Source: Succinivibrionaceae bacterium (GTDB lineage: Bacteria; Pseudomonadota; Gammaproteobacteria; Enterobacterales; Succinivibrionaceae). Taken from it: a stretch of 64,000 bases of DNA. The translations under genes and the position numbers were made by a program. Positions 28,985 to 38,558 of this stretch are shown here, piece after piece; within the stretch, counting starts at the first letter, position 1, and every line of letters begins with the position of its first letter. A model generated the notes under the pieces. That model saw only the letters and a list, made by a program, of their open reading frames with translations. It was not told the origin of the DNA and did no database searches. The stretch covers positions 34,072-98,071 of the forward strand of contig JAEEOK010000117.1 of the NCBI GenBank assembly GCA_016284235.1, written 5' to 3'.

Positions 28985-30448
28985 ATGGGTAAGGCTACAG
29001 GTTTTCTCGAATTTGATCGTTGCGAGGATGCATGGATCCCAGCAAAAGACAGAATTAAGAATTTTAACGAGTTTCATGTACATCTGAACGAAGAATCCAG
29101 AAAGTGTCAGGCCGGCAGGTGTATGGCATGCGGCGTACCGATGTGCCAGTCAGCTCTGCGCCTGAAGGGAATGGTAACAGGATGTCCGCTTCACAACCTT
29201 GTACCTGAATGGAATGACGAGATATACAGCGGACATTATGAACATGCACTGTCCAGACTTTTAAAGACCAGTAATTTTCCGGAATTTACCGGCCGCGTCT
29301 GTCCGGCACTTTGTGAAAAGGCCTGTATCAACGGTATGCATGGAGCTCCTGTCACGATACATGACAATGAACTGTTCCTGATCGAAAAGGGGTTTGCGGA
29401 AGGATGGATAAAACCGCGCATACCGTCTCTCAGAAGCGGCAAGAAGGTTGCTGTCGTCGGTTCCGGTCCTGCCGGACTTGCTGTAGCCGATCAGCTTAAC
29501 CGCCGCGGTCACAGTGTTACGGTATTTGAAAGAGAAGCTCAGATTGGAGGTCTTTTAATGTACGGCATTCCAAACATGAAGCTTGACAAGAAGGTGATAG
29601 AGCGCCGCCGCAGACTCATGGAGGCCGAGGGTGTGATATTTAAGACCAACTGCGATATCGGCAGAGATGTTTCCTTTGCAGATTTACAGGAAAGGTATGA
29701 TGCGGTTGCTCTTTGCTGCGGCGCCAAGAAGCCTAGAGATTTGAATCTTGCAAACCGTGACAGCTGCCGTGATATCCATTTTGCAGTCGATTTTCTCAAA
29801 TCCGCCACATGTGATCTGATGAACGGTGTTGAGCAGTGGTCAATAAGTGCCAAGGATTTGAATGTGGTGATTGTCGGAGGCGGTGATACAGGTAATGACT
29901 GCCTTGGAACATGCATCAGACAGGGTGCCAAGAGCGTTGTCCAGCTTGAAATGATGCCAAAACCGCCGGTTGAAAGAGCTGCAGACAATCCATGGCCTGA
30001 GTGGCCGAAGGTCCTCAAGACTGATTATGGTCAGCAGGAGGCGATAGAGGTATTTGGATCTGATCCGCGTGTTTATGAAACAACAGTAAAGGAACTTGTA
30101 CTTGATTCGGGAAGACTGAAGGCTGTTAAAACGGTTCGGGTTAAGTTTGAAAATCATAATTTGGTTGAAGTTGAGGATACTGTAGAGCAAATCCCGTGTG
30201 ATCTGTTAATTATCGCGGCAGGTTTTTTAGGCTGTGAGGATTACATTATCAGCGACAGCAGGGTTCAGTTTACCAAGCGAAACACTGTTGATACAGCTGA
30301 GGGCTCATATGAAACTTCAAAACCGGGAGTATTTACGGCTGGTGATATGCACCGAGGACAATCACTTGTTGTGTGGGCTATAGCAGAAGGCCGTCACTGC
30401 GCAGCTCAGATTGATGAGTATTTAATGGGGTATACCTCATTAACATAA
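28985..30448 (+). CDS. gltD: glutamate synthase small subunit GltD
   Basis: GltD takes electrons from NADPH through FAD and passes them to GltB. The 487 residues begin with cysteine clusters for two 4Fe-4S centres (CQAGRCMACGVPMC and FTGRVCPALCEKAC). They continue with the FAD motif VVGSGPAGLAVA near residue 150 and the NADPH motif VIVGGGDTGNDC near residue 300. AAAGG precedes the ATG. The gene sits between gltB and the glutamine synthetase gene, so both halves of the GS-GOGAT cycle share one locus. Confidence 0.96.
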   Translation: MGKATGFLEFDRCEDAWIPAKDRIKNFNEFHVHLNEESRKCQAGRCMACGVPMCQSALRLKGMVTGCPLHNLVPEWNDEIYSGHYEHALSRLLKTSNFPEFTGRVCPALCEKACINGMHGAPVTIHDNELFLIEKGFAEGWIKPRIPSLRSGKKVAVVGSGPAGLAVADQLNRRGHSVTVFEREAQIGGLLMYGIPNMKLDKKVIERRRRLMEAEGVIFKTNCDIGRDVSFADLQERYDAVALCCGAKKPRDLNLANRDSCRDIHFAVDFLKSATCDLMNGVEQWSISAKDLNVVIVGGGDTGNDCLGTCIRQGAKSVVQLEMMPKPPVERAADNPWPEWPKVLKTDYGQQEAIEVFGSDPRVYETTVKELVLDSGRLKAVKTVRVKFENHNLVEVEDTVEQIPCDLLIIAAGFLGCEDYIISDSRVQFTKRNTVDTAEGSYETSKPGVFTAGDMHRGQSLVVWAIAEGRHCAAQIDEYLMGYTSLT

Positions 30449-30505
30449 ATAATTTTTAGATGATTTAGTTATAAATTCTTGAAAGTCAACATTAAGGGGT
30501 CAATT

Positions 30506-32608
30506 ATGACAAAATGCACTGTTCCCGAATATTTCGGCTGTATGGTATTTGATGATCGGATTATGCGATCTGTTTTATCCAGTGAAGTTTATTCATCACT
30601 GAGAAAAACTATAGAAGTAGGCGCAAAATTAGAGGTTGGTTTGGCCGATTCTGTTGCAAAGGCAATGCGCGACTGGGCTATAGAAAAAGGTGCAACCCAC
30701 TTTACACACTGGTTTCAGCCTCTTACTGGCGTGACAGCTGAAAAACATGATTCATTTATTGAACCGTCTCCGGATGGCGGTGTGATTATGGAATTTTCGG
30801 GAAAGGAATTAATCCAGGGTGAACCTGACGCCTCATCTTTTCCAACCGGCGGAATAAGAGCGACATTTGAGGCCAGAGGCTACACCACATGGGATCCTAC
30901 CTCTTATGCATTCATTAAGGATCACACTCTTTGCATTCCTACTGCGTTTTGCTCCTACGGAGGCGAGGCTTTAGATAAAAAGACTCCTCTTCTGCGCTCA
31001 ATGGAGGCGCTTAACCGCCAGGCTTTACGAGTTTTAAGATTATTCGGCAATGATCAGGTTAAGCATGTTCACACCTCGGTCGGTCCCGAGCAGGAATATT
31101 TCCTCATTTCAAAGGAAATGTACGATAAGAGACCTGACCTGAAGTATACGGGAAGAACTCTTTTTGGAGCAAAACCGCCAAAGGGTCAGGAGATGGATGA
31201 TCATTACTTCGGCGTAATCAAGCCGAAGGTAAAGGAGTTTATGACTGAGCTTAATGAAGAGCTCTGGAAACTCGGAATACTGGCGAAAACCGAACATAAC
31301 GAGGTGTCTCCTGCGCAGCACGAGCTTGCTCCGATATATTCAACCACCAATCTTGCTTCCGATCAGAATCAGCTGATGATGGAGATTATGCAGAAGGTTG
31401 CCGCCCGTCATGGTCTGGTATGTCTGCTGCATGAAAAGCCGTTTGCAGGTGTAAACGGAAGCGGCAAGCATAACAACTGGTCTATCTCTACTGATACCGG
31501 TTTTAATCTGCTGTCACCTGGTGATACCCCGGCTGAAAACGCGCAGTTTCTGCTGTTCCTCTGTGCTGTAATCAAGGCGGTTGACGATTATCAGGATCTG
31601 CTCAGACTTTCTGTTGCTACCGCGGGTAATGATCACAGACTGGGAGCAAACGAGGCACCGCCTGCAATTATTTCAATTTTCCTTGGTGATGAGCTTACAG
31701 GCATTCTTGAAGCCATTGAGTCTGATACTCCGTATCACGACAAGGAGAAGAAGCTTATCAAGCTTGGAGTTGATGTGCTGCCAAGATTTGCCCGTGATAC
31801 AACTGACAGAAACCGCACCTCGCCGTTTGCGTTTACCGGCAACAAGTTCGAATTCAGAAGCCTGGGTTCTTCAAACAGCATTGCCTGTGCGAACATGATG
31901 CTCAACAGCGCCGTGGCTGAATCTCTCAGAATATATGCTGACAGGCTGGAAAAAGCTGAAGATTTTGAAAAGGCTCTTCATGAGATGATTAAAAAGACCA
32001 TTCATGATCATAAGAGAATCATATTCAACGGCAACGGCTATGACGCAGCATGGGTCAAGGAGGCAACTGAAGTAAGAAAGCTTTTGAATTATCCGACAAC
32101 TCCTGATTGCATGCCTCATCTGCTGGATGAGAAGAATGTGAAGATGCTTACGTCGCACAATGTGTTCAACGAAGCAGAACTTCATTCAAGATGCGAGATT
32201 ATGCTGGATAACTACTGCAAGCAGGTCTGGATTGAAGTAAATACGGAGCTGTTAATGGCTCGCCGTATGATTCTGCCGGCAATTATGGACTATGCGGACA
32301 AACTTTCAGGAGCTGTTGCGAAAAAACGGGCTGTCAATGGAACCCTGAAGTGCAACTATGAAACATCTATTGTAGAGATACTTTCTTCTCTTGCCGATCA
32401 GATTTATCAAAAGGCGGAGGAGCTGGAGCAAACCGCTGAAAAAATTAACGGCACTGAAGACATCATTACAGAAAGCCAGCGGATCCGTGATGAAATTCTT
32501 CCTAGAATGCAGGATCTACGCAGTTTGGCAGATAAGGCTGAGATGTACGTCTCAAGAGAATACTGGCCATTACCGTCCTATGGTGAACTTCTGTTTTCTG
32601 TAAAATAA
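30506..32608 (+). CDS. glnN: type III glutamine synthetase (GlnN)
   Basis: This ATP-dependent enzyme makes glutamine from glutamate and ammonia. It is the long GSIII form (700 residues), known mainly from Bacteroidetes, some Firmicutes and cyanobacteria, and not the short GlnA usual in gammaproteobacteria. The family signature [20 protein letters not shown] lies near residue 115, and active-site blocks such as [21 protein letters not shown] and GSGKHNNWS are clear. The ATG at 30506 is chosen for AAGGGG just upstream; a TTG opens the frame nine codons earlier. It follows gltD by 57 bases. No GlnA-type adenylylation site is expected in this family. Confidence 0.95.
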   Translation: MTKCTVPEYFGCMVFDDRIMRSVLSSEVYSSLRKTIEVGAKLEVGLADSVAKAMRDWAIEKGATHFTHWFQPLTGVTAEKHDSFIEPSPDGGVIMEFSGKELIQGEPDASSFPTGGIRATFEARGYTTWDPTSYAFIKDHTLCIPTAFCSYGGEALDKKTPLLRSMEALNRQALRVLRLFGNDQVKHVHTSVGPEQEYFLISKEMYDKRPDLKYTGRTLFGAKPPKGQEMDDHYFGVIKPKVKEFMTELNEELWKLGILAKTEHNEVSPAQHELAPIYSTTNLASDQNQLMMEIMQKVAARHGLVCLLHEKPFAGVNGSGKHNNWSISTDTGFNLLSPGDTPAENAQFLLFLCAVIKAVDDYQDLLRLSVATAGNDHRLGANEAPPAIISIFLGDELTGILEAIESDTPYHDKEKKLIKLGVDVLPRFARDTTDRNRTSPFAFTGNKFEFRSLGSSNSIACANMMLNSAVAESLRIYADRLEKAEDFEKALHEMIKKTIHDHKRIIFNGNGYDAAWVKEATEVRKLLNYPTTPDCMPHLLDEKNVKMLTSHNVFNEAELHSRCEIMLDNYCKQVWIEVNTELLMARRMILPAIMDYADKLSGAVAKKRAVNGTLKCNYETSIVEILSSLADQIYQKAEELEQTAEKINGTEDIITESQRIRDEILPRMQDLRSLADKAEMYVSREYWPLPSYGELLFSVK

Positions 32609-32629
32609 ATTCTTTTTTAGAAAAATGTC

Positions 32630-32655
32630 GGGAATTTGACAGCAGTCGAATTCCC
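32630..32655 (+). repeat. intercistronic hairpin between glnN and asnB
   Basis: GGGAATT at 32630-32636 pairs with AATTCCC at 32649-32655, and an inner GAC/GTC closes an AGCA loop. It leaves a short distance to the asnB ribosome site, so it may stabilise the upstream message or set the relative output of the two genes. Confidence 0.5.
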
Positions 32656-32673
32656 ATATTTTGAGGATTGTAT

Positions 32674-34263
32674 ATGTGTTGTATATTTTCAGTTTGTGGT
32701 CCGTCAGCAGATCTTGAAGTACTAAAAAGCGCAATGCTGAAAAGCACTTCAAGAGGTCCGGATGATTCCAGAGTCATGGAAGTCGGTGATGGCTTAATGG
32801 GATTTCAGCGGCTTTCCATAATGGGATTAACTCCTGACGGAATGCAGCCCTTCGAGCTGAACGGAGATTATTGCGCGTGTAACGGCGAAATCTATCAGTT
32901 TGAAAAAATCAAAAGCGAGCTGAAGCAGCGCGGCTATGAATTTGTAAGCGGCAGCGACTGTGAAGTGCTTTTACCGATGTACAAAGAGTATGGCACAAAA
33001 ATGTTCGAAAGGCTTGATGCCGAGTTTGCCTGTGTCATTTATGATCATTCCTGCGGCAAATGGATTGCGGCCCGTGATCCTATCGGGATTAGACCTTTAT
33101 ATTACGGATATACAAAAGCCAATGACATAGTATTTGCCAGTGAGCCGAAGTGCCTGACAGATCTGGTGGAAGGAAAAATTTTACCTTTCCCTCCTGGGCA
33201 TTATTATGAAAATGGTGAATTTATCAGTTACTGTGATATTGCCAGACCGGATGAAAAACTGCGTGATCAGTCACTGGAAACCGTATGCACAAAAATCAGA
33301 GAACTGCTTATTGCCGGTGTTGAAAAGCGCCTCAGATCAGATGCAAAGGTCGGCTTTTTGCTTTCCGGCGGTCTGGATTCCTCCCTGGTTTGCAGTATAG
33401 CTGCAAGAAAGAGCGAACTTCCGATTAAGACATTTGCAATCGGTATGAGAGAGGATGCAATTGATCTCAAGTACGCAAAACAGACAGCCGAGTACTTAAA
33501 TGCAGATCATACAGAAATTATTATTACCAGAGATGATGTGATAAATTCACTTGAACATGTGATTTACACTCTCGGCACCTTCGATATTACAACCGTTCGC
33601 GCCAGCATGGGCATGTATCTTCTCTGCAAGGCGATTCATGAAACAACAGATTTAAGAGTAATCCTGACAGGAGAAGTTTCTGATGAGCTCTTCGGTTACA
33701 AATACACCGATTTTGCTCCATCTGCCGCTGAATTTCAAAAAGAGGCGGAGAAGCGTGTTCGTGAACTGCATATGTATGATGTTCTGCGTGCGGACAGATG
33801 CATTTCATCAAATTCTTTAGAGGCGCGCGTTCCTTTTGGAGACCTTGATTTTGTGCATTATGTGATGTCTATTGATCCGGAAATGAAGCGCAATCATTAC
33901 AACAAGGGAAAGTATCTTCTGCGTCATGCTTTTGAAGGGTTTGATTATCTTCCTCCTGAAATTTTGTGGAGAGAAAAGGCTGCGTTTTCCGATGCTGTAG
34001 GCCACTCGATGGTTGATCATTTAAAGGCTTACGCGGAGGAGCAGTATGATGATGCGGAGTATGAGAAAAAGCGCAGCAGGTATGCTCATGCAATGCCTTT
34101 TACCAAGGAATCACTGCTGTATCGGGATATTTTTGAAAAATATTACCCTGGTCAGTCGCAAATGATAAAGGACTTCTGGATGCCTAATAAAGAATGGGAG
34201 GGATGCAATGTGAACGATCCTTCCGCCAGAGTGCTGTCTAACTACGGAAATAGCGGCAAGTGA
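32674..34263 (+). CDS. asnB: asparagine synthetase B (glutamine-hydrolysing)
   Basis: AsnB makes asparagine from aspartate, ATP and glutamine. The ATG at 32674, with GAGG seven bases upstream, places the nucleophilic Cys at position 2 (M-C-C-I-F); a TTG two codons earlier would bury it. The N-terminal glutaminase domain shows CNGEIYQFEKI and the C-terminal synthetase domain shows the PP-loop FLLSGGLDSSL. At 529 residues it is close to the E. coli AsnB length (554). It uses the glutamine made by the upstream synthetase. Confidence 0.94.
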   Translation: MCCIFSVCGPSADLEVLKSAMLKSTSRGPDDSRVMEVGDGLMGFQRLSIMGLTPDGMQPFELNGDYCACNGEIYQFEKIKSELKQRGYEFVSGSDCEVLLPMYKEYGTKMFERLDAEFACVIYDHSCGKWIAARDPIGIRPLYYGYTKANDIVFASEPKCLTDLVEGKILPFPPGHYYENGEFISYCDIARPDEKLRDQSLETVCTKIRELLIAGVEKRLRSDAKVGFLLSGGLDSSLVCSIAARKSELPIKTFAIGMREDAIDLKYAKQTAEYLNADHTEIIITRDDVINSLEHVIYTLGTFDITTVRASMGMYLLCKAIHETTDLRVILTGEVSDELFGYKYTDFAPSAAEFQKEAEKRVRELHMYDVLRADRCISSNSLEARVPFGDLDFVHYVMSIDPEMKRNHYNKGKYLLRHAFEGFDYLPPEILWREKAAFSDAVGHSMVDHLKAYAEEQYDDAEYEKKRSRYAHAMPFTKESLLYRDIFEKYYPGQSQMIKDFWMPNKEWEGCNVNDPSARVLSNYGNSGK

Positions 34264-34802
34264 CAGTTTGAGCCTCTTCAGACGAACATTATAGTTAGGC
34301 GTAAGAGAAGTCTGCAGTAAATAAAGGCTGATTCGTCCGCATGACTGTTAACTGCCGAAGGCCTTTTTATACGGATGCGGGGTTTGGGAGCATACATACC
34401 CCGGGCCTGACAGTCATGAATTTCCGGATGCAAAAGTCAGCGCGCCGTGCTGACGGTCAGCCAGCCAGAATGAGTATGCCCGGGGACTGTCATTCGTCCG
34501 GAAAACGGTGCAGAAAGCGATAACGGGCAGATAAGTATCATACATACACTTTGCTGCCTTCGCAGAGAGTTATTCTGCCGCATCAGTTCTGCGGAGATTT
34601 TGTGCAGATTCCGAAAACATTCCGGATGAGTACGGTTTTATAGAACTCTCCCGATCAGAGGGCGGTAAGAGACAGTTCTTGGTTAAAGTAACAGAAACAT
34701 AAGCATTCGGAAGTGATTTGAAGTCATCATGCTTTGAATAACAGAACTTTCAGACGTGCGAGAAATGACTTCAGAGTCACTGTCAGATAAGAGATAACTA
34801 AT
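34264..34802. promoter_or_regulatory. highly structured 539-base spacer upstream of dapF, candidate noncoding RNA or leader
   Basis: No gene is credible here. Three stems nest within one another: CATGACTGT (34340-34348) with ACAGTCATG (34410-34418), AGGCC (34359-34363) with GGCCT (34404-34408), and GGGGT (34379-34383) with ACCCC (34398-34402). CCCCGGGC (34399-34406) can pair instead with GCCCGGGG (34478-34485), which would break the inner stems. GTCAGC (34436-34441) with GCTGAC (34449-34454) makes another hairpin. Upstream, CTCTT/AAGAG and CAGAC/GTCTG interleave as in a pseudoknot (34274-34314). It matches no riboswitch that I recognise. Confidence 0.5.
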
Positions 34803-35654
34803 ATGAAATTTACAAAAATGCAGGGTTGCGGAAACGATTACGTTTATATAAACGGTTCGGAGGTAAATTTTTCTCAGGAAAAAAAGACCGAAATCGCGAA
34901 GAAACTGTCGGACAGACATTTTGGAATCGGCGGTGACGGAGTGATTTTTATCAATCCTTCCGACCAGGCTGATTTTGAAATGGAAATGTACAATGCAGAT
35001 GGAAGCCGGGGGGAAATGTGCGGCAACGGGATACGCTGTGTGGCTGTATATGTCTACTGCAAAGGATTAACCGATAAAAGAGAGTTTTGCATTATTTCCG
35101 CCGGAAAGATAAAAAAAATCTGGCTTGATGTGGATGAGCAGAGCCCGACAAGGAAAGTAAACAGCGTTCGGGTTGACATGGGGCAGCCTGTTCTTGAATC
35201 AGAGAACATCCCCGTTCTGAGTGAAAAAAAGACGGTTGTCAATGAACCTATCGAAATAGAAGGCATTGTTTATTTCCATACGTGTGTGTCGATGGGAAAT
35301 CCTCACGCTGTCGTTTATGTTGATGATGTGGATAATTTTCCATTGGAAAGACTGGGCAGATATTTTGAAAACCATCCTTCTTTTCCAAAACGGGTTAATA
35401 CAGAGTTTATTCAGATTATAGATCGTCAAAATGTAAAAATGCGGGTATGGGAGCGCGGAACCGGTGAAACATTTGCGTGCGGTACCGGCGCCTGTGCAAC
35501 AGCAGTTGCCGGTGTCTTAAATAATTTAACTGACCATGAAATAACTGTTCATTTGCTGGGCGGTGACTTAAAAATTAAATGGGAAGGTCTGGATTATCCT
35601 GTGTATATGACCGGAGCAGCTGAATTTGTCTTTGAAGGTGAGATAGCGGTGTAA
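34803..35654 (+). CDS. dapF: diaminopimelate epimerase DapF
   Basis: DapF converts LL- to meso-diaminopimelate, the precursor of lysine and the peptidoglycan cross-linking residue. The 283 residues carry the two catalytic cysteines in EMCGNGIRC and FACGTGACAT. It is directly followed, 28 bases later, by dapL, whose product LL-diaminopimelate is its substrate, so the two final steps of the DAP branch are paired. In E. coli dapF is far from any DAP aminotransferase. Confidence 0.95.
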   Translation: MKFTKMQGCGNDYVYINGSEVNFSQEKKTEIAKKLSDRHFGIGGDGVIFINPSDQADFEMEMYNADGSRGEMCGNGIRCVAVYVYCKGLTDKREFCIISAGKIKKIWLDVDEQSPTRKVNSVRVDMGQPVLESENIPVLSEKKTVVNEPIEIEGIVYFHTCVSMGNPHAVVYVDDVDNFPLERLGRYFENHPSFPKRVNTEFIQIIDRQNVKMRVWERGTGETFACGTGACATAVAGVLNNLTDHEITVHLLGGDLKIKWEGLDYPVYMTGAAEFVFEGEIAV

Positions 35655-35682
35655 TTGTCTGGAAATAATTGGTGGTATTAAA

Positions 35683-36897
35683 ATGGCAACGATAAATGAA
35701 AACTATTTAAATTTACAGGGATCCTATCTTTTTCAAACAGTTGCACGTAAAGTACGTGAATTTGAAGCCGGTAATCCCGGTGTAAAACTTATAAAGCTCG
35801 GCATAGGCGATGTTACCCAGCCTATTGCTCCGGCAATATTAGAAGCCCTGCACAAAGCTGTAGATGAAATGGGAAATGCAGATACATTTCATGGTTATGC
35901 TCCGGATCTCGGTTATGAATTTCTAAGAACAGCGATAGTCGAAAACGAGTATAAAAAAAGAGGAATCAATATTGAGCCTGACGAAATTTTTATCTCCGAC
36001 GGCACAAAAAGTGACTGTTCCAATATACAGGAGATTTTCGATCAGAATAATTTAGTGGCGGTCTGTGATCCGGTTTATCCTGTATATGTTGATTCAAATG
36101 TAATGGCGGGACGGTCAGGGGATTTTAATGAGGAAAACAGGCTCTACAGCAAACTTATATATATGCCGTGCACGGAGGCAAACGGATTTATACCGGATTT
36201 TCCAAAGGTTAAGCCGGATCTGATCTATCTTTGTTTTCCTAATAATCCAACAGGTGTTGCAATAACAAGAGACAGACTGCAGGAATGGGTTGATTATGCA
36301 TTAAAAAACCGGGCTGTCATTTTGTATGATGCCGCCTATGAAGCTTATATAAATGACGATAACCTTCCGCACAGCATCTATGAATGCAGCGGAGCGGAGT
36401 ACTGCGCCATAGAATTCAGATCATTTTCTAAAAATGCGGGATTTACAGGCCTGAGACTGGGCTATACCGTCATATCCAAAAAACTTAAGTTGTACGATAA
36501 GTCTGTTCATGCCATGTGGTCAAGAAGACACGGCACAAAATATAATGGTGCTCCGTATATTGTTCAAAGAGCAGGTGAGGCTGTTTATTCATCAGAGGGT
36601 GCGAAGCAGATAAAAGCACAGATTGCTACCTATATGAATAATGCTCTGTATCTTAAAACGGCTCTTGGTGATGCCGGATATACCGTTTTCGGCGGCGAAA
36701 ATGCACCTTATATCTGGTTAAAAACACCTCATGGATTATCGAGCTGGGAATTCTTTGATCTGCTTCTTAACAGGACCGGAATAGTCGGTACTCCAGGTTC
36801 TGGTTTCGGTCCAAACGGGGAGGGATTTTTCAGACTCACGGCTTTTGGTACTTACGAGAAAAGCGTGGAGGCGATCGAGAGAATTAAAGGTCTTTAA
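35683..36897 (+). CDS. dapL: LL-diaminopimelate aminotransferase DapL
   Basis: DapL converts tetrahydrodipicolinate directly to LL-diaminopimelate with glutamate as amino donor, bypassing the DapD-DapC-DapE succinylase steps. The 404-residue PLP enzyme begins with the typical N-terminus (NENYLNLQGSYLF), has KLGIGDVTQP and DTFHGYAPDLGY, the FPNNPTGVA motif, and the Schiff-base lysine in SFSKNAGFTGLRLGYTV. DapL is known from plants, cyanobacteria, Chlamydia, spirochaetes, Bacteroidetes and some Firmicutes; it is uncommon in gammaproteobacteria. Together with dapF and the glutamate-forming genes upstream it makes a coherent block that may have been acquired laterally. Confidence 0.94.
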   Translation: MATINENYLNLQGSYLFQTVARKVREFEAGNPGVKLIKLGIGDVTQPIAPAILEALHKAVDEMGNADTFHGYAPDLGYEFLRTAIVENEYKKRGINIEPDEIFISDGTKSDCSNIQEIFDQNNLVAVCDPVYPVYVDSNVMAGRSGDFNEENRLYSKLIYMPCTEANGFIPDFPKVKPDLIYLCFPNNPTGVAITRDRLQEWVDYALKNRAVILYDAAYEAYINDDNLPHSIYECSGAEYCAIEFRSFSKNAGFTGLRLGYTVISKKLKLYDKSVHAMWSRRHGTKYNGAPYIVQRAGEAVYSSEGAKQIKAQIATYMNNALYLKTALGDAGYTVFGGENAPYIWLKTPHGLSSWEFFDLLLNRTGIVGTPGSGFGPNGEGFFRLTAFGTYEKSVEAIERIKGL

Positions 36898-36961
36898 ATC
36901 GGATCTTACTGACTCATTTTCTGATTTTTTTTGTGATCACTTCTTTTTTAACATACTTCTG

Positions 36962-36986
36962 TCCGCAGGTACCGGTACTTTGCGGA
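36962..36986. repeat. nested palindrome in the dapL-fabV spacer
   Basis: TCCGCA (36962-36967) pairs with TGCGGA (36981-36986) around an inner GTACC/GGTAC palindrome. It lies 65 bases after dapL and could be an RNA-stabilising hairpin or a protein-binding site. Confidence 0.45.
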
Positions 36987-37050
36987 GGAGGTATGTGTCA
37001 TTAAGGATAAAATCCGGCCCTGTTTCTGCTGATCAGATATGCGGATCGTC

Positions 37051-37107
37051 TGTCTTTGATATAAAAGACAATCATGTTAAAATTGCGACAAATAGCTTGT
37101 CTTTTTT
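37051..37107 (+). promoter_or_regulatory. candidate attenuator or terminator with alternative pairings upstream of fabV
   Basis: GACAA (37087-37091) and TTGTC (37097-37101) form a stem with the loop ATAGC, followed by six T, a classic terminator. The same TTGTCTTTT (37097-37105) can pair with AAAAGACAA (37063-37071), and that segment can pair with TGTCTTT (37051-37057) just before it. The pairings compete, as in an attenuator. The fabV start is 134 bases downstream. It may simply be the dapL terminator. Confidence 0.5.
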
Positions 37108-37240
37108 ATGTTATCTGGCTGTTTTCCGGTGTCCGGGTATTTTGCGTTCGTAAAGTCAATTCCGATGATTTTGGTATTCAGATTGCCTGGTCTGTCATAA
37201 TGCTTTTCCCGTGCGGGATATTTTAATTAGAGATTTTTTT

Positions 37241-38437
37241 ATGATTATTACACCTAAGGTACGCGGTTTTATCTGTACTACAACTCATCCAGAAGGTTGT
37301 TTTTCTAATGTCAGAAAGCAGATCGATGTAATTAAACGTGACGGACCGATAGATAACGGTCCTAAAAAGGTTTTGGTCATAGGTGCATCGACGGGGTACG
37401 GTCTCGCCTCACGAATTGCCGCCGCCTTCGGATCCGGCGCGGCTACTGTCGGTGTGTTTTATGAAAAGCCCGGAACAGATAAGAAACCGGGTACAGCCGG
37501 CTGGTACAATACTGCAGCTTTTGACAGGTACGCCAGAGACGCAGGACTTTATGTAAAGAATGTTAACGGTGATGCATTTTCTGATGAATGTCGCAGGCAG
37601 GTTATAGATATTATCAAGCAGGATCTGGGTAAAGTCGATCTGGTGGTGTATTCACTTGCGGCACCTGTCAGAAAAATGCCCGGTACCGGTGAAGTTGTGA
37701 GATCATCCCTTAAACCGATCGGTCAGGTATACACGACAAAGGCTGTTGATTTGAACAAGGATACGATTATAGAGGCATCTGTCGAGCCAGCTTCAGAAGA
37801 CGAAATAGCCAACACGGTAAAGGTAATGGGCGGTCAGGACTGGGAACTGTGGATTAAGGCCCTGAGTGATGCAGGTGTTCTGGCTGACGGCGTCAAGACG
37901 CTGGCATACAGCTACATCGGAACCGATCTTACCTGGCCTATATACTGGCACGGAACTCTCGGCAAGGCTAAAGAGGATCTTGATCGTGCTGCAAGAAGCA
38001 ATGATAAGGTTCTTGCAGCGGTAAACGGCAAGGCCTACGTTGCTGTGATGAAATCTGTTATAACACAGGCTTCGTCTGCTATTCCTGTTATGCCGCTTTA
38101 TGTTTCCATGGTGTTCAAGATCATGCGTGAAAAGGGTCTTCACGAAGTTCCTATTGATCAGCTTGATCGCCTGTTCCGCACCAAGCTTACGGGGCGAAAT
38201 ATAGAGACTGATTCTGATGGACGCATCAGAATGGATGACTGGGAGCTCAGAGATGATGTTCAGCAGTGCTGCCGTGATTTATGGCCGCAGGTTACCACCG
38301 AGAATCTGAACGAACTTACAGACTACAGGCAGTATAAGGAGGAGTTCCTGAATCTCTTCGGATTTGGATGTGACGATGTTGATTATTCAGCTGATGTTAA
38401 TCCTGATGTTCAGTTTGAGGTAGTCGACATCAAGTAA
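37241..38437 (+). CDS. fabV: trans-2-enoyl-ACP/CoA reductase FabV
   Basis: FabV reduces trans-2-enoyl-ACP with NADH in the last step of fatty acid elongation and is a triclosan-tolerant replacement for FabI. The product is 398 residues, the family length. The N-terminus [20 protein letters not shown], the cofactor motif [11 protein letters not shown], and the active-site Y-x8-K in [11 protein letters not shown] are all present. The frame opens ten codons earlier, but the ATG at 37241 matches the family start. It stands alone, with a possible attenuator upstream and a perfect palindrome after it. Orthologues occur in Vibrio, Pseudomonas and some anaerobes. Confidence 0.95.
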   Translation: MIITPKVRGFICTTTHPEGCFSNVRKQIDVIKRDGPIDNGPKKVLVIGASTGYGLASRIAAAFGSGAATVGVFYEKPGTDKKPGTAGWYNTAAFDRYARDAGLYVKNVNGDAFSDECRRQVIDIIKQDLGKVDLVVYSLAAPVRKMPGTGEVVRSSLKPIGQVYTTKAVDLNKDTIIEASVEPASEDEIANTVKVMGGQDWELWIKALSDAGVLADGVKTLAYSYIGTDLTWPIYWHGTLGKAKEDLDRAARSNDKVLAAVNGKAYVAVMKSVITQASSAIPVMPLYVSMVFKIMREKGLHEVPIDQLDRLFRTKLTGRNIETDSDGRIRMDDWELRDDVQQCCRDLWPQVTTENLNELTDYRQYKEEFLNLFGFGCDDVDYSADVNPDVQFEVVDIK

Positions 38438-38460
38438 TGATATTGTACTGATGTATGCGA

Positions 38461-38488
38461 AAAGGGGGTTCACCGGTGAACCCCCTTT
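38461..38488. terminator. 28-bp perfect palindrome, probable bidirectional terminator
   Basis: AAAGGGGGTTCACC is followed at once by its exact complement, with no loop bases. It lies 23 bases after fabV and 70 bases after the end of the convergent membrane-protein gene. A weak T-rich stretch follows on each side, so it may serve both operons. Confidence 0.65.
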
Positions 38489-38558
38489 GTATTTTCAGTA
38501 TCCCGGAGGCGGCAGATCTCAGTGCCTGGGCCTCTTTGTTTTCTGTTTGGGTTTTCTG

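Noticed and set aside
34341..34523. A 60-codon + strand frame in the asnB-dapF spacer.
   Set aside because: It is created by the dense stem sequences; there is no ribosome site and its composition is unlike protein.
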